DNA of 64,000 nucleotides, taken from Eutreptiella sp. 'Long Island Sound 2002' (Eukaryota; Euglenozoa; Euglenophyceae; Eutreptiales; Eutreptiaceae). The notes beneath the pieces are model-generated. The model saw nothing but the letters and a program-made list of their open reading frames with translations, had not been told where the DNA came from and searched no databases. Positions 24,606 through 37,110 of the stretch are shown here, one piece after another. Made by a program: the position numbers and the translations under genes. Numbering within the stretch: position 1 is the first letter of the stretch; each line of letters begins with the position of its first letter. The stretch spans positions 58,994,427 to 59,058,426 of the forward strand of contig OZ038387.1 in NCBI GenBank assembly GCA_964036045.1. The letters are read 5' to 3'.

Positions 24606-26019
24606 GAGGCAAGCAAACGGTGATAATGAAAGGCACGCCGGGAAGACATCCCGTCAGTGTGGGTGTGGGTCATATTCACCCGTGGGGTGTTGGTGTCTGA
24701 CGCAGGGTGTGGGTCAGGGAGTGGGGTATATTATTCAGGATACATGTGTATATGCTCCAGAGTGGTCTAAGGAGTTGTTGGATCCGTAAGTCATGGTGTG
24801 TGGGGGGGGGGGGGGGGGATTCGATGCATTACTTCAGCATGACTGGGACACACTTGATGTCTGACGTGAGCGAATGCCACTCGCAGATCCAAACCCTCAA
24901 CAGGATACGCCAGGTTGCTGCGTTATTGCATGCAACCCGCGGACTTCGTAGCCTGTTGCCTCCGGCCGGTGCGCAGTGCCAAAGCAGTCCCGTGTTGCGT
25001 TGGGCCCGAAACGGTGAGGAGACAGGCCCGGGGGGACGGAGAAGGAGGCGATGTGGGTGTCTGGTGGGGGGGGGGGGGGGGTGGTTTTAATCGTCTCAGT
25101 CACGCTCACATGTTGAGCCTTATGCACAAGCGACACTCTTCTTTGAAGCTGACAGCAACCGAATCCGATGGGAGTCCAGCCTGAACCATGCTGGCAGCCC
25201 GGCTGCTCGCACCACACTTGTTGGCCGGGGAGAGCCCCGAACTTACGGACCCCCGGGGGCCGGGGGGGTGGTGGTCATTTGGGGCCCTGTCCAACCCCCG
25301 CCGCAAATCAGAAAATTGTCCTCAGGAAGAAATTGAAATCTATCAAAGGGGCCCAAAATTGGCGGCCGATTACAAAAATACAAACTTGTTTGCGGGTTCT
25401 GAACCACTTCGTGCAGCCCTCCTGCCCCCCCCCCGTGCGGCGACACGTGGGTGTGTCACGTGGCGATTGCGCTCAAGAGAATTGCGCAAGCAGCAGCATG
25501 CACAGCCAAAAAGAGATCAAGGCTGATCACGAACTGGAATGACCGGTCCTAGGCGCCTTTCGCCAATGTCTGTCAGGAACAGGGGCAGCGGATAGTGATG
25601 ACCTGTATTATACAAATAGTAATTGCCTGTTCACACAGGGTCACTCATGCCATGAACACATCATGTATGCACAGGCATCTCTACCGCTACAATCAAACAT
25701 TGGCGTCTCTTTATACAACAGCCAGCGAACAAGCGAAGACGCTATCCCCTGTTGTACCCGTCAAGCCCCATCAACAGCCACCAAGGCCAGCGGGACTATC
25801 TGGGCACTCAACAGGAAACAGGCGTGCAACAGACCCCCTCCCCCCGCCCCCCTTCTGTGGGGGGTGGTGTGGTGTGTTTCATAAAGGCAACGAGGGTTCA
25901 CCATAGGTTGACCAATCCCCGCACCAAGAAGAGTGGGCGCCATCATGTGGGATATGCCATGAAGCATACCGCTGGCCATCCCAGGTGGCATGTCGCTTCA
26001 ACCATTCCCAGAGACGCCC
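24606..26019. other. No gene seen
   Basis: Holds three homopolymer runs (24802-24818 G, 25066-25081 G, 25425-25434 C) and otherwise anonymous sequence. It forms the downstream flank of the reverse transcriptase-like element on the minus strand. I could not find terminal repeats or a target-site duplication. Confidence 0.5.
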
Positions 26020-29000
26020 TCATGCTTCCTCTTTGGTACAAGGCATGCAACGAGATACATATACAATCCACTTTTGACTGACTGTAACATCATGAGGACT
26101 ATAGCTCAGAAACCGCTGCATCGCTTTTTGGCAAGTCCGTACTGCTGTACTTCTGTCATGGCCACATAGAACGCTGATTTGTAACCATGCTGTCACAGAC
26201 ATGAGGTATTCACTCCAACCGGACAGGAAAGGACGGCAGTTCATTAAAACACCTGTGAATAGATTGCTGAGACTAGTCTCGGTCACAGCCCATGGGGATT
26301 GCAATGGGGCACCTTGTTTTAAATGCCATGACGCTGTCAGAGCGGACGGATGCACGTACACCGTGCCCCAGCCACAGCGCCGTTCCATAGCTATACCTAA
26401 AGCATATAGATCCCCGTCCATACATGTCAACTGACAATCAGGCACATTTTCACTGATGCAAGGACACAGTACTCGCAACGACCAAGCTTGCTGCAGTAAC
26501 CTGCAAACATCAGGCATTGCCCAACAAGCACCTAGGCCTTTAGAAGCCACTATGATGTTATCACGAAACTGCGCCAATGCGACGACGCGTCCTCTATTGT
26601 TGACCCAAATTGGATGACCGGAGTCGGTGGTACGCAAATCACCCAACGCATGAAATCTTTGTTTGTTCACATGAAAACTCCACAGGCTGTGCAAATCAGC
26701 TGCCTGGGCACTGAAAGGCCCGCCCATAGGCAGCGCAAAAGAACGGGACCAGCAGGAACCGGCACCCTGGCAGAAACTGTTGTCCTGCAGGCAAAACCTG
26801 ACCAGCTCTGTGAGTTGAGCGTGTGACAATATATCAAAGTTGAATGCACTAGCTTTACCACAACGGTCCAGGCACTTGTCATATTTATGTACAAACCAAA
26901 ATATCTGCGTGGCTCTCCACCTGCGCTGGCCCCGAAGCCACTGAGTGGCAGCATCAAAATGTTGCAAAACATCAGCTGGCAAAATACGATTAAACTGGTC
27001 CTTACAGTGTGCCTCCCCTATCACAGTACAGTTCCAACTATTGAGATCAGTCATCCACTGAGCTACACCTTGGATGGACAAATGCAAGAAGGAACATGGT
27101 ATTTCTTGGGACAGAGTTTTCAAAAAACATGTGAAAGCCCTGGCAGCAATTCGGAGCTTCCAGCGGGGTATCACAGGTGCAGACTGAGCACAGATTGGAC
27201 GCCATGTGATCCTGGGTAACTTCAAAGATTTACCCTTTCCAATGAGGTACAACAATGCTAACCGGGCCCTATCATTACATACCCAGCCATTGCCACGCAC
27301 AAGGTCTGCCAGTCCAGACAGTACTTCACCCGGTGATTGCTCTGTACTCTGGTATTTCTCTGCCGTCAGAAACTCAGAAGTCTCATCCCAAATCCACTGG
27401 CGACAGAACCCCCACATGGTCCCTGGTGATTTGTCTACGATGCGAACCACAGCAACTTCGCTCAAACGCGCGGCAGTCGTCTGCACGTGAGAAAGCATGG
27501 CACCTGAATGACTGAAGAGGCTCTTGGGCAGCAGCCTGCCTAAATTAGGCAACGCGACATTTAATAGGCGGGCGAGGTCAGTGAGGTCTTCTGCGGTTCT
27601 ATCTCTGCAAGAAGGGCCTGCTAAAGGCAGTGGGTCTTTACTGCGCAACTCTGCTCCGTCAAAGTGGACTGAGACGGGTAATAAACAAAAATGGCCGTCT
27701 CGGACGGTCACTGTGCCTCCTTGTTCCCATACATGTAAAAACTCAGAGGTACAACGGCATGGCGGTCGTTCCCATTCCTTTTCGCAACTATTAGCCTCAG
27801 ACTCAAAACATCGCCGTACCGTGTGGGGGACCGTGCGCACAACCTGGATGCGTCCACGTAGGGCTTGTGGTTCCCACAAGGTGCAGGGCACATGCCTCAG
27901 CAGGGCATTGATCACCCGTGAAACGGCTAGTTTTTGCTGACCCGTCATATATGGTACACGCACAATTGCTGGTATCAACAAAGGTAATTGCAGCTCTGCA
28001 CCTATTGAAGCTATTTCCTTTTTCAAAGCGGCAATACGTGGATAGTCATTAGCCAACCTTGCAGCTGTCAGGCCTCTAATGGTCTGCACTGCTCTCTTAG
28101 GCATCAGTTTGGAGGGTTTTGCACTGTCAGTTGGAATTCCAGGAGGCACATCGTTCAAACACCATTTTCTAAACTTGTCCCACCAATAGCGTTCAGCAAT
28201 AGCAGCCTCCCAGTCGGACGAGACCATTTCCAAAGGTACAATCATCCAATCAGCAAGGTCTGTACTACGCAACATGTCGTGAAATCTACTATCCTCTGCA
28301 TGTGCCAAAGCTGTCGTTATGTGTTTACGTAATCGTTTGATCAATGCTTGAGTCGTGCGACCAACATATACACACAGCATATGACAGTGCAGTACAACAT
28401 ATATATACTCAAAGGGGGGAGGAACACAGAGTTGCCATTCATGCACACGTGACACGCGCCTGGCCATACAAAGTGTTTTGTGACTACGGTAATGAATGTA
28501 TCGTAGTCGCTCTTGCATGCAAGCCGCCCATCCAGCTAGGTCTTTGTTTTTCAGATTCTGGCGAATGAAGTGTGTGGTCAGGCGCGTGCACTCGGCATGT
28601 GCTGGTGGTAGGAGTTCAGTAAAGATCGGGTCCACCACGGCGCGTTTATGGCATTTGAAAAAACATACAAGCCGTTCACGTGTAGTATGTGTCAATTGAG
28701 CTACAGTGGTCTTAGAGGTGTGCAACTGCCACACAGTACCCTGGAATTCCGCCTGTAGCACAAGCATCATATTGGGATGTGTACACAAGACTGCATGTGC
28801 CTCTTCCGGGCGGCACCATACCCAATGGAACCGGGCACAATTTTCAATGTATGCAACATCTTCAGCCACATCGCACCAGAAGCTCACAGTGGATGACACC
28901 TGATCACTCACGTTATTAAACTCAGAAAGCACAGGATGTATGCTAATATTGCAAGTGTCGAGCAAGCAATTGGTGGAACGCCAAAGTATATGTGCATCCA

Positions 29001-29815
29001 AACAGCACCTCACTGTTCGCACTGCATAACATGGGGGTCGGGGAACACAATCGACAGGAGAGTCTTTGCATGCGAGCCACAGTGGGGACTGCTGTTTGGC
29101 ACCATACAGTAGTGTATCTTGCAGCTCGTGTATTCGGTGTAACAGATCCTTGTCATGCAATGCTGAGTGTAGTATGAGGTATGCATGTGCCCCTGTCTGG
29201 TGTATGTGGTATGTCTCTTGCATGTGTGTTGGTGTGCTGTGTGGTAGTGTATATGGCTGGTAGTATCGAGCAAACAATGGACTTGCGGTCCGTGTCTTTT
29301 CAACGATGCATGCAGCGAACGACAGGTCCCGGCGTAAAGTCTGTAATTCCCTGGAGAGTGCTGAGACAGCATCAATCACTGCTGTCTCGCTCCATTGGAA
29401 AAAATCAGCGGGCTGACACGAGCACCCTTCAATACGGATTTCAGTCCACTGTCCCAGACCCGTGTCGTTTCGGCATTGACGAGGCCTTCCATTGTCTGCA
29501 CCATTTCGGACGAAGAATGAATTCGTAACCACTGAAGTAGACGGTCGTGATACATCGGTTGCCAATCTCCCATAAGCGCATCCAATAAATTCTCTGTCCA
29601 TGCGGCGTCGCCAACTCCCTGCGGAGGAATCTGTAGCCATGGTTCACTGCTTTCGCTCCGTTCCTTCTCACCCCCCGCTGAGATGAGTGTTTCTCAAAAT
29701 AGCGTGTGACCGCGGGTGTGCGCACAATGAAGCTCCGCAAGCCAATGTTCTGTTCATCCATGCGGCGGGTCGTGCGAGCCAAAACGTTAAGGATCCAAAG
29801 GGCATTAAACTTCAT
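26020..29815 (-). CDS. Penelope-like GIY-YIG / reverse transcriptase-like protein, frameshifted near its N-terminus
   Basis: The main frame runs from ATG 29640 to TGA 26020 (1206 residues). Residues 411-485 form a GIY-YIG nuclease: YIY at 412-414, YVG at 425-427, then RT...RLRKH, with the metal-binding Glu at 483 in AERYWW. The nuclease precedes the polymerase, the order known for Naiad/Chlamys-type PLEs. The reverse transcriptase-like half shows DKSPGTMWGFC (about 736), a motif-B block PMGGPFSAQAADLHSLW, and a motif-C block QFRDN (Asp1027) where YxDD is expected. Upstream of 29640 the protein appears to continue: one frame from ATG 29815 (MKFNALWILNVLARTTRR) and a second frame between about 29680 and 29400 look coding, linked to the main frame only by shifts at a G6 run (about 29680) and a T6 run (about 29400). 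The copy is probably decayed, or the assembly has indels. No terminal repeats were found. Confidence 0.75.
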
Positions 29816-32800
29816 TTGGCCCCTCCCCCCGCACCCCCTGGCGGGGGTTCCGTGGCCAACGCACTGGTGTGTATGACCACCTCCCTCCCCAGTCCTTCGC
29901 CTACCGCACACGTGCATATTGTACAGCAAGTTCAGGTGCACGCACAGGTTGGACCAGGGTGCACCTCCTTTGACAGCCACCCCCCCCCCCCCTCGTCCCG
30001 GGGGGTTGGTATTTTTTTTTGTCACCAAGCAATGGCCTGCCCCGAGCGCACGTACTGGTCGGCTCTCTTTCTTCATCCAGCGGCTCGTTTCATGGCCGGG
30101 GGACTTTTGGACCACATCTCGTTGGCACGACTCGCTCCAAAATCAAAACCAGATCTGTCAAGTACGCCCCCTCCCCCTTGCGCAACAAATCCAACGCAAA
30201 GAGTTAGGAGCACATGCACCGGCACAGACAAAGGCAATGGCAACAACTCAAGAGAAAATCCAAACCAAAAATGGAGAAAGCCAAAATTGACATACGACTC
30301 AACTTAAACCCAATATCCAAGGCAGAGCGGACGGCAAAGCCCAGGGCAAAGGCAAACGCGGATGCAGAGCCAGAACCCAAGGAAAATCCAGAGCCAAAAG
30401 CACAACTGCTGGGGCCCGAGATATGTTGTATGCCTTTGCCCGCCCCTGCCTGGCGCCCGCCCACCTCGACCGGGCGTTCCCCTTCCCCTGCCCAGCCACG
30501 CCAGACGCCCGGCCACCCCCATTAAGGTGTCTCACTCCTGTCAGCTGTCCGCCCACTCATGCCATGCCCTGGGGGTGGCCTTCTACACGGCCTGCCTGCG
30601 TTGTAGAATGGCCCACAGAAACCAGTCATCGCACGCTTGGTACGCGAGATAATCGGCTGCATCTTTTTCACATCTGTCTCTTTTGGGGCCTGCACAACGC
30701 AGGCAATGCAAGAACATCCCGGGCAGTGCTTGAAAGGCAGAGCCCACTCGCACCCTGGATGACAACACGGGGGTCACAGGCGGGAGCCAACAAAGAAAGC
30801 GCTTGCGACGCCCCCCCTCCCCGGCCCACACCCACACAACGGGCCCTGTCCTGCTTTGGAGCACAACCCTGGCCCTGACAGAGAGTCTTGCTGCAGCAAG
30901 CAGAGGGGCACCTGAGGAGTGCACAATGCAGACTGCGGGCTTTCCGTTGATTTGGGCATCTGCAAGAGGGACAACGGCACTTGAAAGTGAGAATTTTGCG
31001 CCATGAAACGTCAGCAATCCGTAACGATCCCCAACATGTACTAACAGCCACAGGCAACCACCAACTACCAGACCACCAGCCACCAGCGACTGCCAACACT
31101 TACAGCACAGCCACCACAACTCTCCAGCAACCCACCAAGCAGTACCTGCAACTACGAATAAAGCATCAGCAACAACTAACAACAACAACCAGCATTAATG
31201 ACCAACTACATCCACAACCACCAGCAACTGCCAACAGGTACCGACACAGACCGCTATCAACAACCACCCTCCTGAACCCAGCCTCTGCCGCAGCATCCAC
31301 TCTTTCTTTTCCATAGGCACTCGGACTCAGACCTTGACACCAACACCCCCCTCAACTTTTTGGGCCCTGTTGGGGAGGGGGGGGTCCTCGGGGGGGGGGG
31401 GGGGATCCCAAATACCCCAATATGCATACCTCAAAATGATCCCCTCGTCGCGCTGATCATTTTGAACACACATACGTGGGGTTTTGAAAAAAAAACTTCC
31501 CCCCTTAGAGGTCCGGTCCCAGCAGCCAGACTTGGAAACGCTGGGTGGGCAAGGTCAGGGGTCAAACCCAAAGTTCATATTTTGCATGCAAATTTGAATT
31601 CCCCATAAAGGTCTGAGCATTTTCAGTGTACACGCATAGGGTGAAAACAACCCCCCACCGTATGCTTGAAAGAAATTTCCAGCGCCTGCGGCGCCAGAGT
31701 GGGGCCAAACGTAGTCCGGACCTCCTCAACATTTTGGCCACCCTGAAGGGGGAGGGGGGGGGGTCAGGGTTTGGTCCGGGTGCCCCCGATGTTCTTTTCG
31801 CTTTTGGGTTAGGCTGAGACATCCGAAGCAGCTACAACCAACCACAACAACCAGCAACACTCATCATACCAACCCCGAAACCGCCCCTCGCAGCATCACA
31901 GATGCTCAGCAGGCATCACTTTCGGTACACCCCAGGGCCTTGCGCCAACCCGCCCCCCTCCCCGGCAAAACCTGCCGTTGTCCACACCCTCATTGAGAAC
32001 AGGGCCAGCAGGTCCGGTAGGGCCCAGGTATACCAATTGCCGACGCACTGCCGGGTTTTGGACCGGCTTCACGGCGGTCTGCGGCTTTTTCTTCTTCTTG
32101 TAGTACGGGCTCTTCGTGACCTGCGGCACAGCCATGACGTGGGGGTCTTGCGGCGGGGGGTTGCCCCGCGGCCGCAGGCGTCAGGGCGCATCTGCAACCG
32201 CAGATTCGCACGCGGTCCAGATGCAGCAGGACCACTGGGAGGACAGACCACGGCTGAGGCCGAAGGGGTGCAGGGCATAGGGCATGGGCATTGCCATCGC
32301 CCGCTGGAGGCGGTTCGCGTACGCGGGGCTGGGGAGGGCCGGGGAGGGCCCATATTGTTTGCTCTCTTCTTACGCAGGACCGTCCTTAAGGACGGCCCCA
32401 TGGGCGGGCGTTTGACCGCCAGCCGCCGGCAGTCAACGCCGACTGCCCACAAGAAATGGCCAAAGCTTTGGTGGCTAAGCAGCGACTACGACTTGTTGCA
32501 GTCCGTTGAACGCTGTGTCTGTCACACGGTCCTGGTCGGTGGTGGTGTTGTACTGGCCAATGGCCGTTGTTGATGGGCGCGGCGCTGTCAGTGAGCCACT
32601 GCACCGTGTGACCTCTTTTGGTGACCACAGGCGATGGAGGAAAACTGTGGCCATTTCAATCGCGCCTCCGGGCCTCAGGTGTTGACGCCAATGGCCCTGG
32701 CACCACAAATCCCCGTCTCCCGGCATGCCCTTGGGGGTGATCCTGGGCAAGTGCTGTTGGTGGCACTCTCCAGACATCACTCATGATGATGGAAAGAGAG

Positions 32801-33462
32801 TTCAATAGAAATGTGCCCAGCGGGCCAGAAATATGCCTTCAAAGCAGGTCCACGGCAGTGAATCAAGTCCGAGACCGAAGACCAGATCAACAACACAAAT
32901 GGGTCGGTCAATCTCGGGCCCGGCCTGACAACATGACGACTGCCCATGTCGAAGAGGAGGCAGTGTGATTGTGGGACGCACTGTGGGACGGAGGATCATG
33001 ACCAGCGCTCGGTAGACCCGCCCCTTCTGCTGTCGACCATCCCCTGCCGTACCCTGGCCTGGGGTGCTCCGTACGCCTCAAAGCGTGGAAGGGCTTCGCT
33101 GACCCTCGAGAGGGGGGCGTTGATCAAGTGGTACCATGTGCTCAGAACGGGAGTGAGAATTGGGATGGACGGGACGGCCAACGCTTGGTGAGGCCGTGGG
33201 GCAGGAGAAGGTTGCGTGGGGTTAGCGCCTTTGCACGGGGGAGGAGTTTGATGGTGGCTCTTGTACGGACGGGGGGCGCTTTATGGGGCCCTAGCCTCCC
33301 CCAGAGCGACCCACTCACGGACATAAGATGTCCTTGTGACAGCAAAACGTTCGAAACAGAGCGATTGGAGGCCTATTTGTCGTACACGGACATGCTGAAG
33401 CCTCTACCCCACCCACCCGCCCGCATCCACCAATGGGCACCATGGCCCCCGCACGTGGGGAC
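29816..33462. other. Gene-poor stretch; one weak basic ORF
   Basis: Contains a C13 run (29980-29992), runs G15 (31390-31404) and G10 (31754-31763), and an A/C-rich CCAAC-type stretch (31030-31240). Minus-strand frames around 32340-31896 have protein-like composition: one starts at ATG 32135 with a Lys5 stretch (YYKKKKK) and reads LVYLGPTGPAGP. I recognise no family and list no gene here. Confidence 0.4.
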
Positions 33463-33987
33463 TTAGGTGTAAGGCTGTGAGGGGCGGACTCCCAACCCCC
33501 AGACCCCTCCACGGGCCATACCCATCCCCCACACATGGGGACTCGGGTGTAGCCGGCGCTGGGAGAGGTCCATAGCCTCTGACGGCGGGAGCCTCAAATC
33601 TGCATGGAATCGTTTCACCAGCGCATTCGAGTCGGCGGCGTTGTCCGACCGCCATCGCCATTCCGCTGCCGACCGTGCGCACTGCCCCGCGGCAACAGAG
33701 CAACGCCGACACACCGAAGAAGGGGGAGCGGGCCTCCCCAGCAGCGACGGCACGGGCGCATGCGCAGCGGTTCTGGGCTTTTTCTTTGGCGGGCTGAGCA
33801 GCGGGTCGTCATCATCATCAGGGAACTGAAACGGATCCGGCGGAGCTCGCCTGCACGCGTCGAACGCAGCAATGCCATAGGGCCCAGGAACGACGGCCTC
33901 AGGCCCCGGAATTGCACTGCATCCCCATCCACCCCACAGACCCTCATGCAATCCGGTTCCGAAACTCACAGGCAAGCTCCAGTCCAA
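33463..33987 (-). CDS. Unassigned ORF with acidic stretch and basic nuclear-type motif
   Basis: A 174-codon frame. Residues about 50-75 read PDPFQFPDDDDDP followed by PPKKKPRTA, an acidic patch next to a monopartite nuclear-localisation-type motif. Then come Cys-containing (VCRRC) and basic segments. No known domain. It lies downstream on the same strand as the hAT-like fragment and the zinc-module protein, so it may be a remnant of the same mobile element or a separate exon. Function unknown. Confidence 0.25.
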   Translation of the reverse strand: MDWSLPVSFGTGLHEGLWGGWGCSAIPGPEAVVPGPYGIAAFDACRRAPPDPFQFPDDDDDPLLSPPKKKPRTAAHAPVPSLLGRPAPPSSVCRRCSVAAGQCARSAAEWRWRSDNAADSNALVKRFHADLRLPPSEAMDLSQRRLHPSPHVWGMGMARGGVWGLGVRPSQPYT

Positions 33988-34209
33988 TCTGCATCAGTTC
34001 AGGGGTTGAGAACTCCGGTTCACTACACCTCCCACCAGGACGGAAGACACTGACACGGCTACAAGGTAACTCGGTGGATGCAGGGGCAAGGCGGGAAGAA
34101 CCTGGGCTCACGCACACAGTGTTTGCTGTTCTTGCAGCAGAGACTCAATACTACCAGGCAATTTATGGGCTGCTGGTTGCTGCTGGTGCTAGCGCAGGAG
34201 CTGAACAGA

Positions 34210-34250
34210 GCTACAGCTACAGCTACAGCTACAGCTACAGCTACAGCTAT
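34210..34250. repeat. TACAGC hexanucleotide microsatellite
   Basis: Six to seven perfect tacagc units. Simple sequence. Confidence 0.95.
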
Positions 34251-34686
34251 GGCCACTGCTACATCTACACCCAACAGCCACAGGGGTAGTAAAAACACCG
34301 CCCACGGACCTTTGTGGGCAGGTGGGCGGCTGTTTGAAAAAAAAGGTGTTTTCCCCCCGTTTTTTGGCGTTTTTTTTTTTTTGTGGAAAATATTGTTTTT
34401 GTACATCACTATGACCTCAAATGCATTTTCCAGGACAATTCAAAGGTTTTTTAAAGGTTCACAGGATGGTGTCACTCAACAGCTCAACCAAACAACAACA
34501 CAAAACAGAAAGAAAACACTGTGTTGCGGATTGGTTGCTTCGGCCTTGTGACCCGAAGTGGCGTTTTCCGACCATTTTCAATCGTTGGTTTGGTGTGTGC
34601 TGGTAGTTGTGTGTTGACATATTCATGTATCGCGGCAGTCAGGGTGTTATTTTAGGTGGGTTTGCCCAAGGACTGCCGGGTGGACG

Positions 34687-35352
34687 TTATCTCCTAGTTC
34701 GCTCTGCATGGTCACTGTTATTTCCGGTTGCGCCGCAGACCCCGTTGCTCCGGCCGCAAACCCCGTTTCCGGTGGACTGCATGACGGTTGCCCTGTCAGC
34801 ACAGTGATAGAACACTCGGCCGATCCACTGGTCCACAGGCAATCCAGCGCGCAACATCACGTGCTTGTATGTTGCCACAATCGCTACCGCGGTGCCCGCT
34901 TGCAGGTCCTGCAGGCCAAGGAATGCAGTGTGGCTCCGGCCTGCACGCATCGTTCGCGCGTACACCAACTCCTGCTGGTTGGCGGCGCGATCAGTGGAGC
35001 TATCCGAGGCTAATGCAAAGAAGGCGGACTGCAGCACCTGCTCTCCTCCGGCGGCGCGGATGGAACGAGCAATGGCATGCGCAATCTTACGTGCCGCCGC
35101 TGGTGAGCGGTAGGCAGGTTCCATGTGTCCACCCACAAGGGTAGCGGTTTCCGCGTCGGCCGCTAGCTGGGTAAATGACCCGTACCGCTTTACCAGCCGG
35201 CAAACCATATGGAACAGGCCAAAGATGGCGTAGCGCACCGGTAGGGGCAAACCTCCAATCACTGTAGCGGAAGCACCACCGCTTTCCCACAGCGCCATAG
35301 CCACCGCATGCACACCCAAATTTCCGTGGGCCACCACGGCACGCTTGCGCAC
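34687..35352 (-). pseudogene. hAT-like (DUF4371-type) transposase fragment
   Basis: 221 residues. The order matches the N-terminal half of hAT-related transposases of the ZNF862/KIAA1586 type: an H-x5-H pair near residue 9 followed by an Ala/Trp-rich helix, a long helical linker, then FFALASDSSTD (Asp117, Asp121; first catalytic-Asp region), an FLGLQDLQAGTA block, and FYHCADRATVMQ (Asp186; usually DGAxVM). The reading frame then becomes a short Gly/Cys repeat and stops, so the C-terminal half with the dimerisation region is missing. A stop lies just upstream of the frame, and the preceding zinc-binding Cys pair is not visible. I take it as a broken copy. The family assignment rests on motif order alone. 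Confidence 0.5.
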
Positions 35353-35462
35353 CTAAGGCGTACCATCTAGCCAAACCTTCCGTAGCCCCATTGGGGATAG
35401 GCTCTACAAGCGAGGCACGAAATCATGTCGTTTTCGAAATGCAGCCAGGGGCGGCCCACCTT

Positions 35463-36050
35463 CTATTGGGGATTGAACCGGCGCTTGACCCGCTTTTTCG
35501 TTGGTTGCGGTGACATTCGTGGTTTCGCAGCACACACCCTGCAGGTCACCTCCACGCGATAAGAAACCTGTACTGTGCATGCGACATGCACCCGGTGCTT
35601 GCATGACTTGCAAGGCCGCATGGCATCCCCTGGTGGGGAGTTGCACACACGACACACACACCGGAAGCATTTGGCCCCTTGTGTGCACAATGCATGCACC
35701 TGCTGGCCACAGCCGGGGCACGAAACAATGTCGCCGAGGAGCTTCTCCCCACAGCAGCCACATGCCGCCAACTCGGATGCCGGGGTAAAGAATGTCAACA
35801 CGCCACCTTGGCGTTGTCCGGAATTTGGTCCCATGTCGTTGGAGGTAGCGGGAGGTGACGGTACATCCGCATCAGGTGAGGTAGAACGGAACTGCCAGCC
35901 ATTGCGCGTCTTGGCGTTCTTGGCTGCACGGGAGACTTGGGTGGCGAACCACTCAATACCTTGCTCCTTTAGGTGAGCGGTGGCGTCCGCAACGGACGGA
36001 AAGTAGGCCCATGCCCCGCCTGCTTCGGGGCGTAGCCACACGGGAGGCAT
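35463..36050 (-). CDS. Small protein with two Cys/His zinc modules
   Basis: 195 residues from ATG 36050 to TAG 35463. Residues about 17-57 (FPSVADATAHLKEQGI...GWQFRS) resemble short helix-turn DNA-binding repeats that start with FPS and end with GW, though this match is weak. Residues about 95-130 hold CGCCGEK...CPGCGQQVHALC...CFRC, and residues 130-172 hold CRVCNS...CKSCKHRVHVAC...CRVC; both fit PHD/RING-like cross-brace zinc modules. The C-terminus is basic (KKRVKRR). The gene lies about 110 bp upstream of, and on the same strand as, the hAT-like fragment, so it may be the accessory or N-terminal part of the same transposon. Its start follows an in-frame stop region and looks credible. Confidence 0.5.
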   Translation of the reverse strand: MPPVWLRPEAGGAWAYFPSVADATAHLKEQGIEWFATQVSRAAKNAKTRNGWQFRSTSPDADVPSPPATSNDMGPNSGQRQGGVLTFFTPASELAACGCCGEKLLGDIVSCPGCGQQVHALCTQGAKCFRCVCRVCNSPPGDAMRPCKSCKHRVHVACTVQVSYRVEVTCRVCAAKPRMSPQPTKKRVKRRFNPQ

Positions 36051-37110
36051 GGACTAACAAAGGAAACATGGAGACATGGGTCAAACAAAACGGAAATGCA
36101 TGTGACAACGAATAATACCACCGGACCCTTTTGTTTAGTAACAGCCTTCTTATTTGCCAACCATTGTTCTCATTAGCGCACTTGCCACGCACACATTCAT
36201 GCACATTTGTTGTTTTGCACTGACTATTCCTTTTGTTAACTAAGACGTGGCATTGCAGCATGGCGGGATGAAGGAAGGTAGGAGGACGACGTGGGTAAGC
36301 CAATGTACTTGTTCAGACCGGTGCCAAATGCGAACAAAAAACAGCAATTTTGCCAAATTGTGAAAATTCTACTTTTCAATGAATGCCGGAAAAGATGGCA
36401 CATGCGCAAAAACAGTCAAAAAACACACAAAAAACACCGAAAAAGGCCGGGAAACGGGGAGGAAACCAAAAAAAACAAAAAAACAGTGTTTTTTTTCATT
36501 TGACCGCGTGGCAACCTATTAGGTTACCCCTGAGCAGCCAGAGCTTAAAGCTGCAGCTCATCCGCTTTCGTCCTTCTAAAGCCTCTGGTGATTGGGGGGG
36601 TTCGGGGGGGGGCATACCTCTTCTGGGCTTTTGGTTGGGGCTTCGGCGGTGTGCGATGTGGTGGAGTGGTTTCGGCCGGCTTCGTGTTGCCCGCGGGAAA
36701 CAAGTTTGGGATCTGTGTACAAGCAGAGAGGGCATTGGTCTCTAAAAATCAGAACATGACGCCTGTGTGTGTGCTGGGTACACAAAGGGCCGGAGTATGC
36801 ATTGCACAGGCACAATACTTTTTTGTGTGATCCCTCCCACCCACCCAAATGCTTCCAGATATCTCTCGGGGACGTGCGGTTTCATGCCAACACGGAGCGT
36901 TTTCAGGGGTTGGTGCCTTTGTGGTCTCATTTGTGCCCGCTGAGTGTCCGGTTGGGGGGGGTATGTGGGTCATATTCGGAAAGCCCTTGAAATGGGCTAT
37001 TCGGAACACCCCAGGTTTGCATGCTGTGCTAACGACATGTTTGAGATTTTTGTCCGCTTTGGACAGTGCCTGTGTTGCCTGCTGCCTATTTTTGCTAACA
37101 GGCAGCCACC
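36051..37110. other. No gene seen
   Basis: Short frames only. A G-rich patch lies at 36594-36612 and several A-rich stretches at 36410-36490. Confidence 0.5.
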
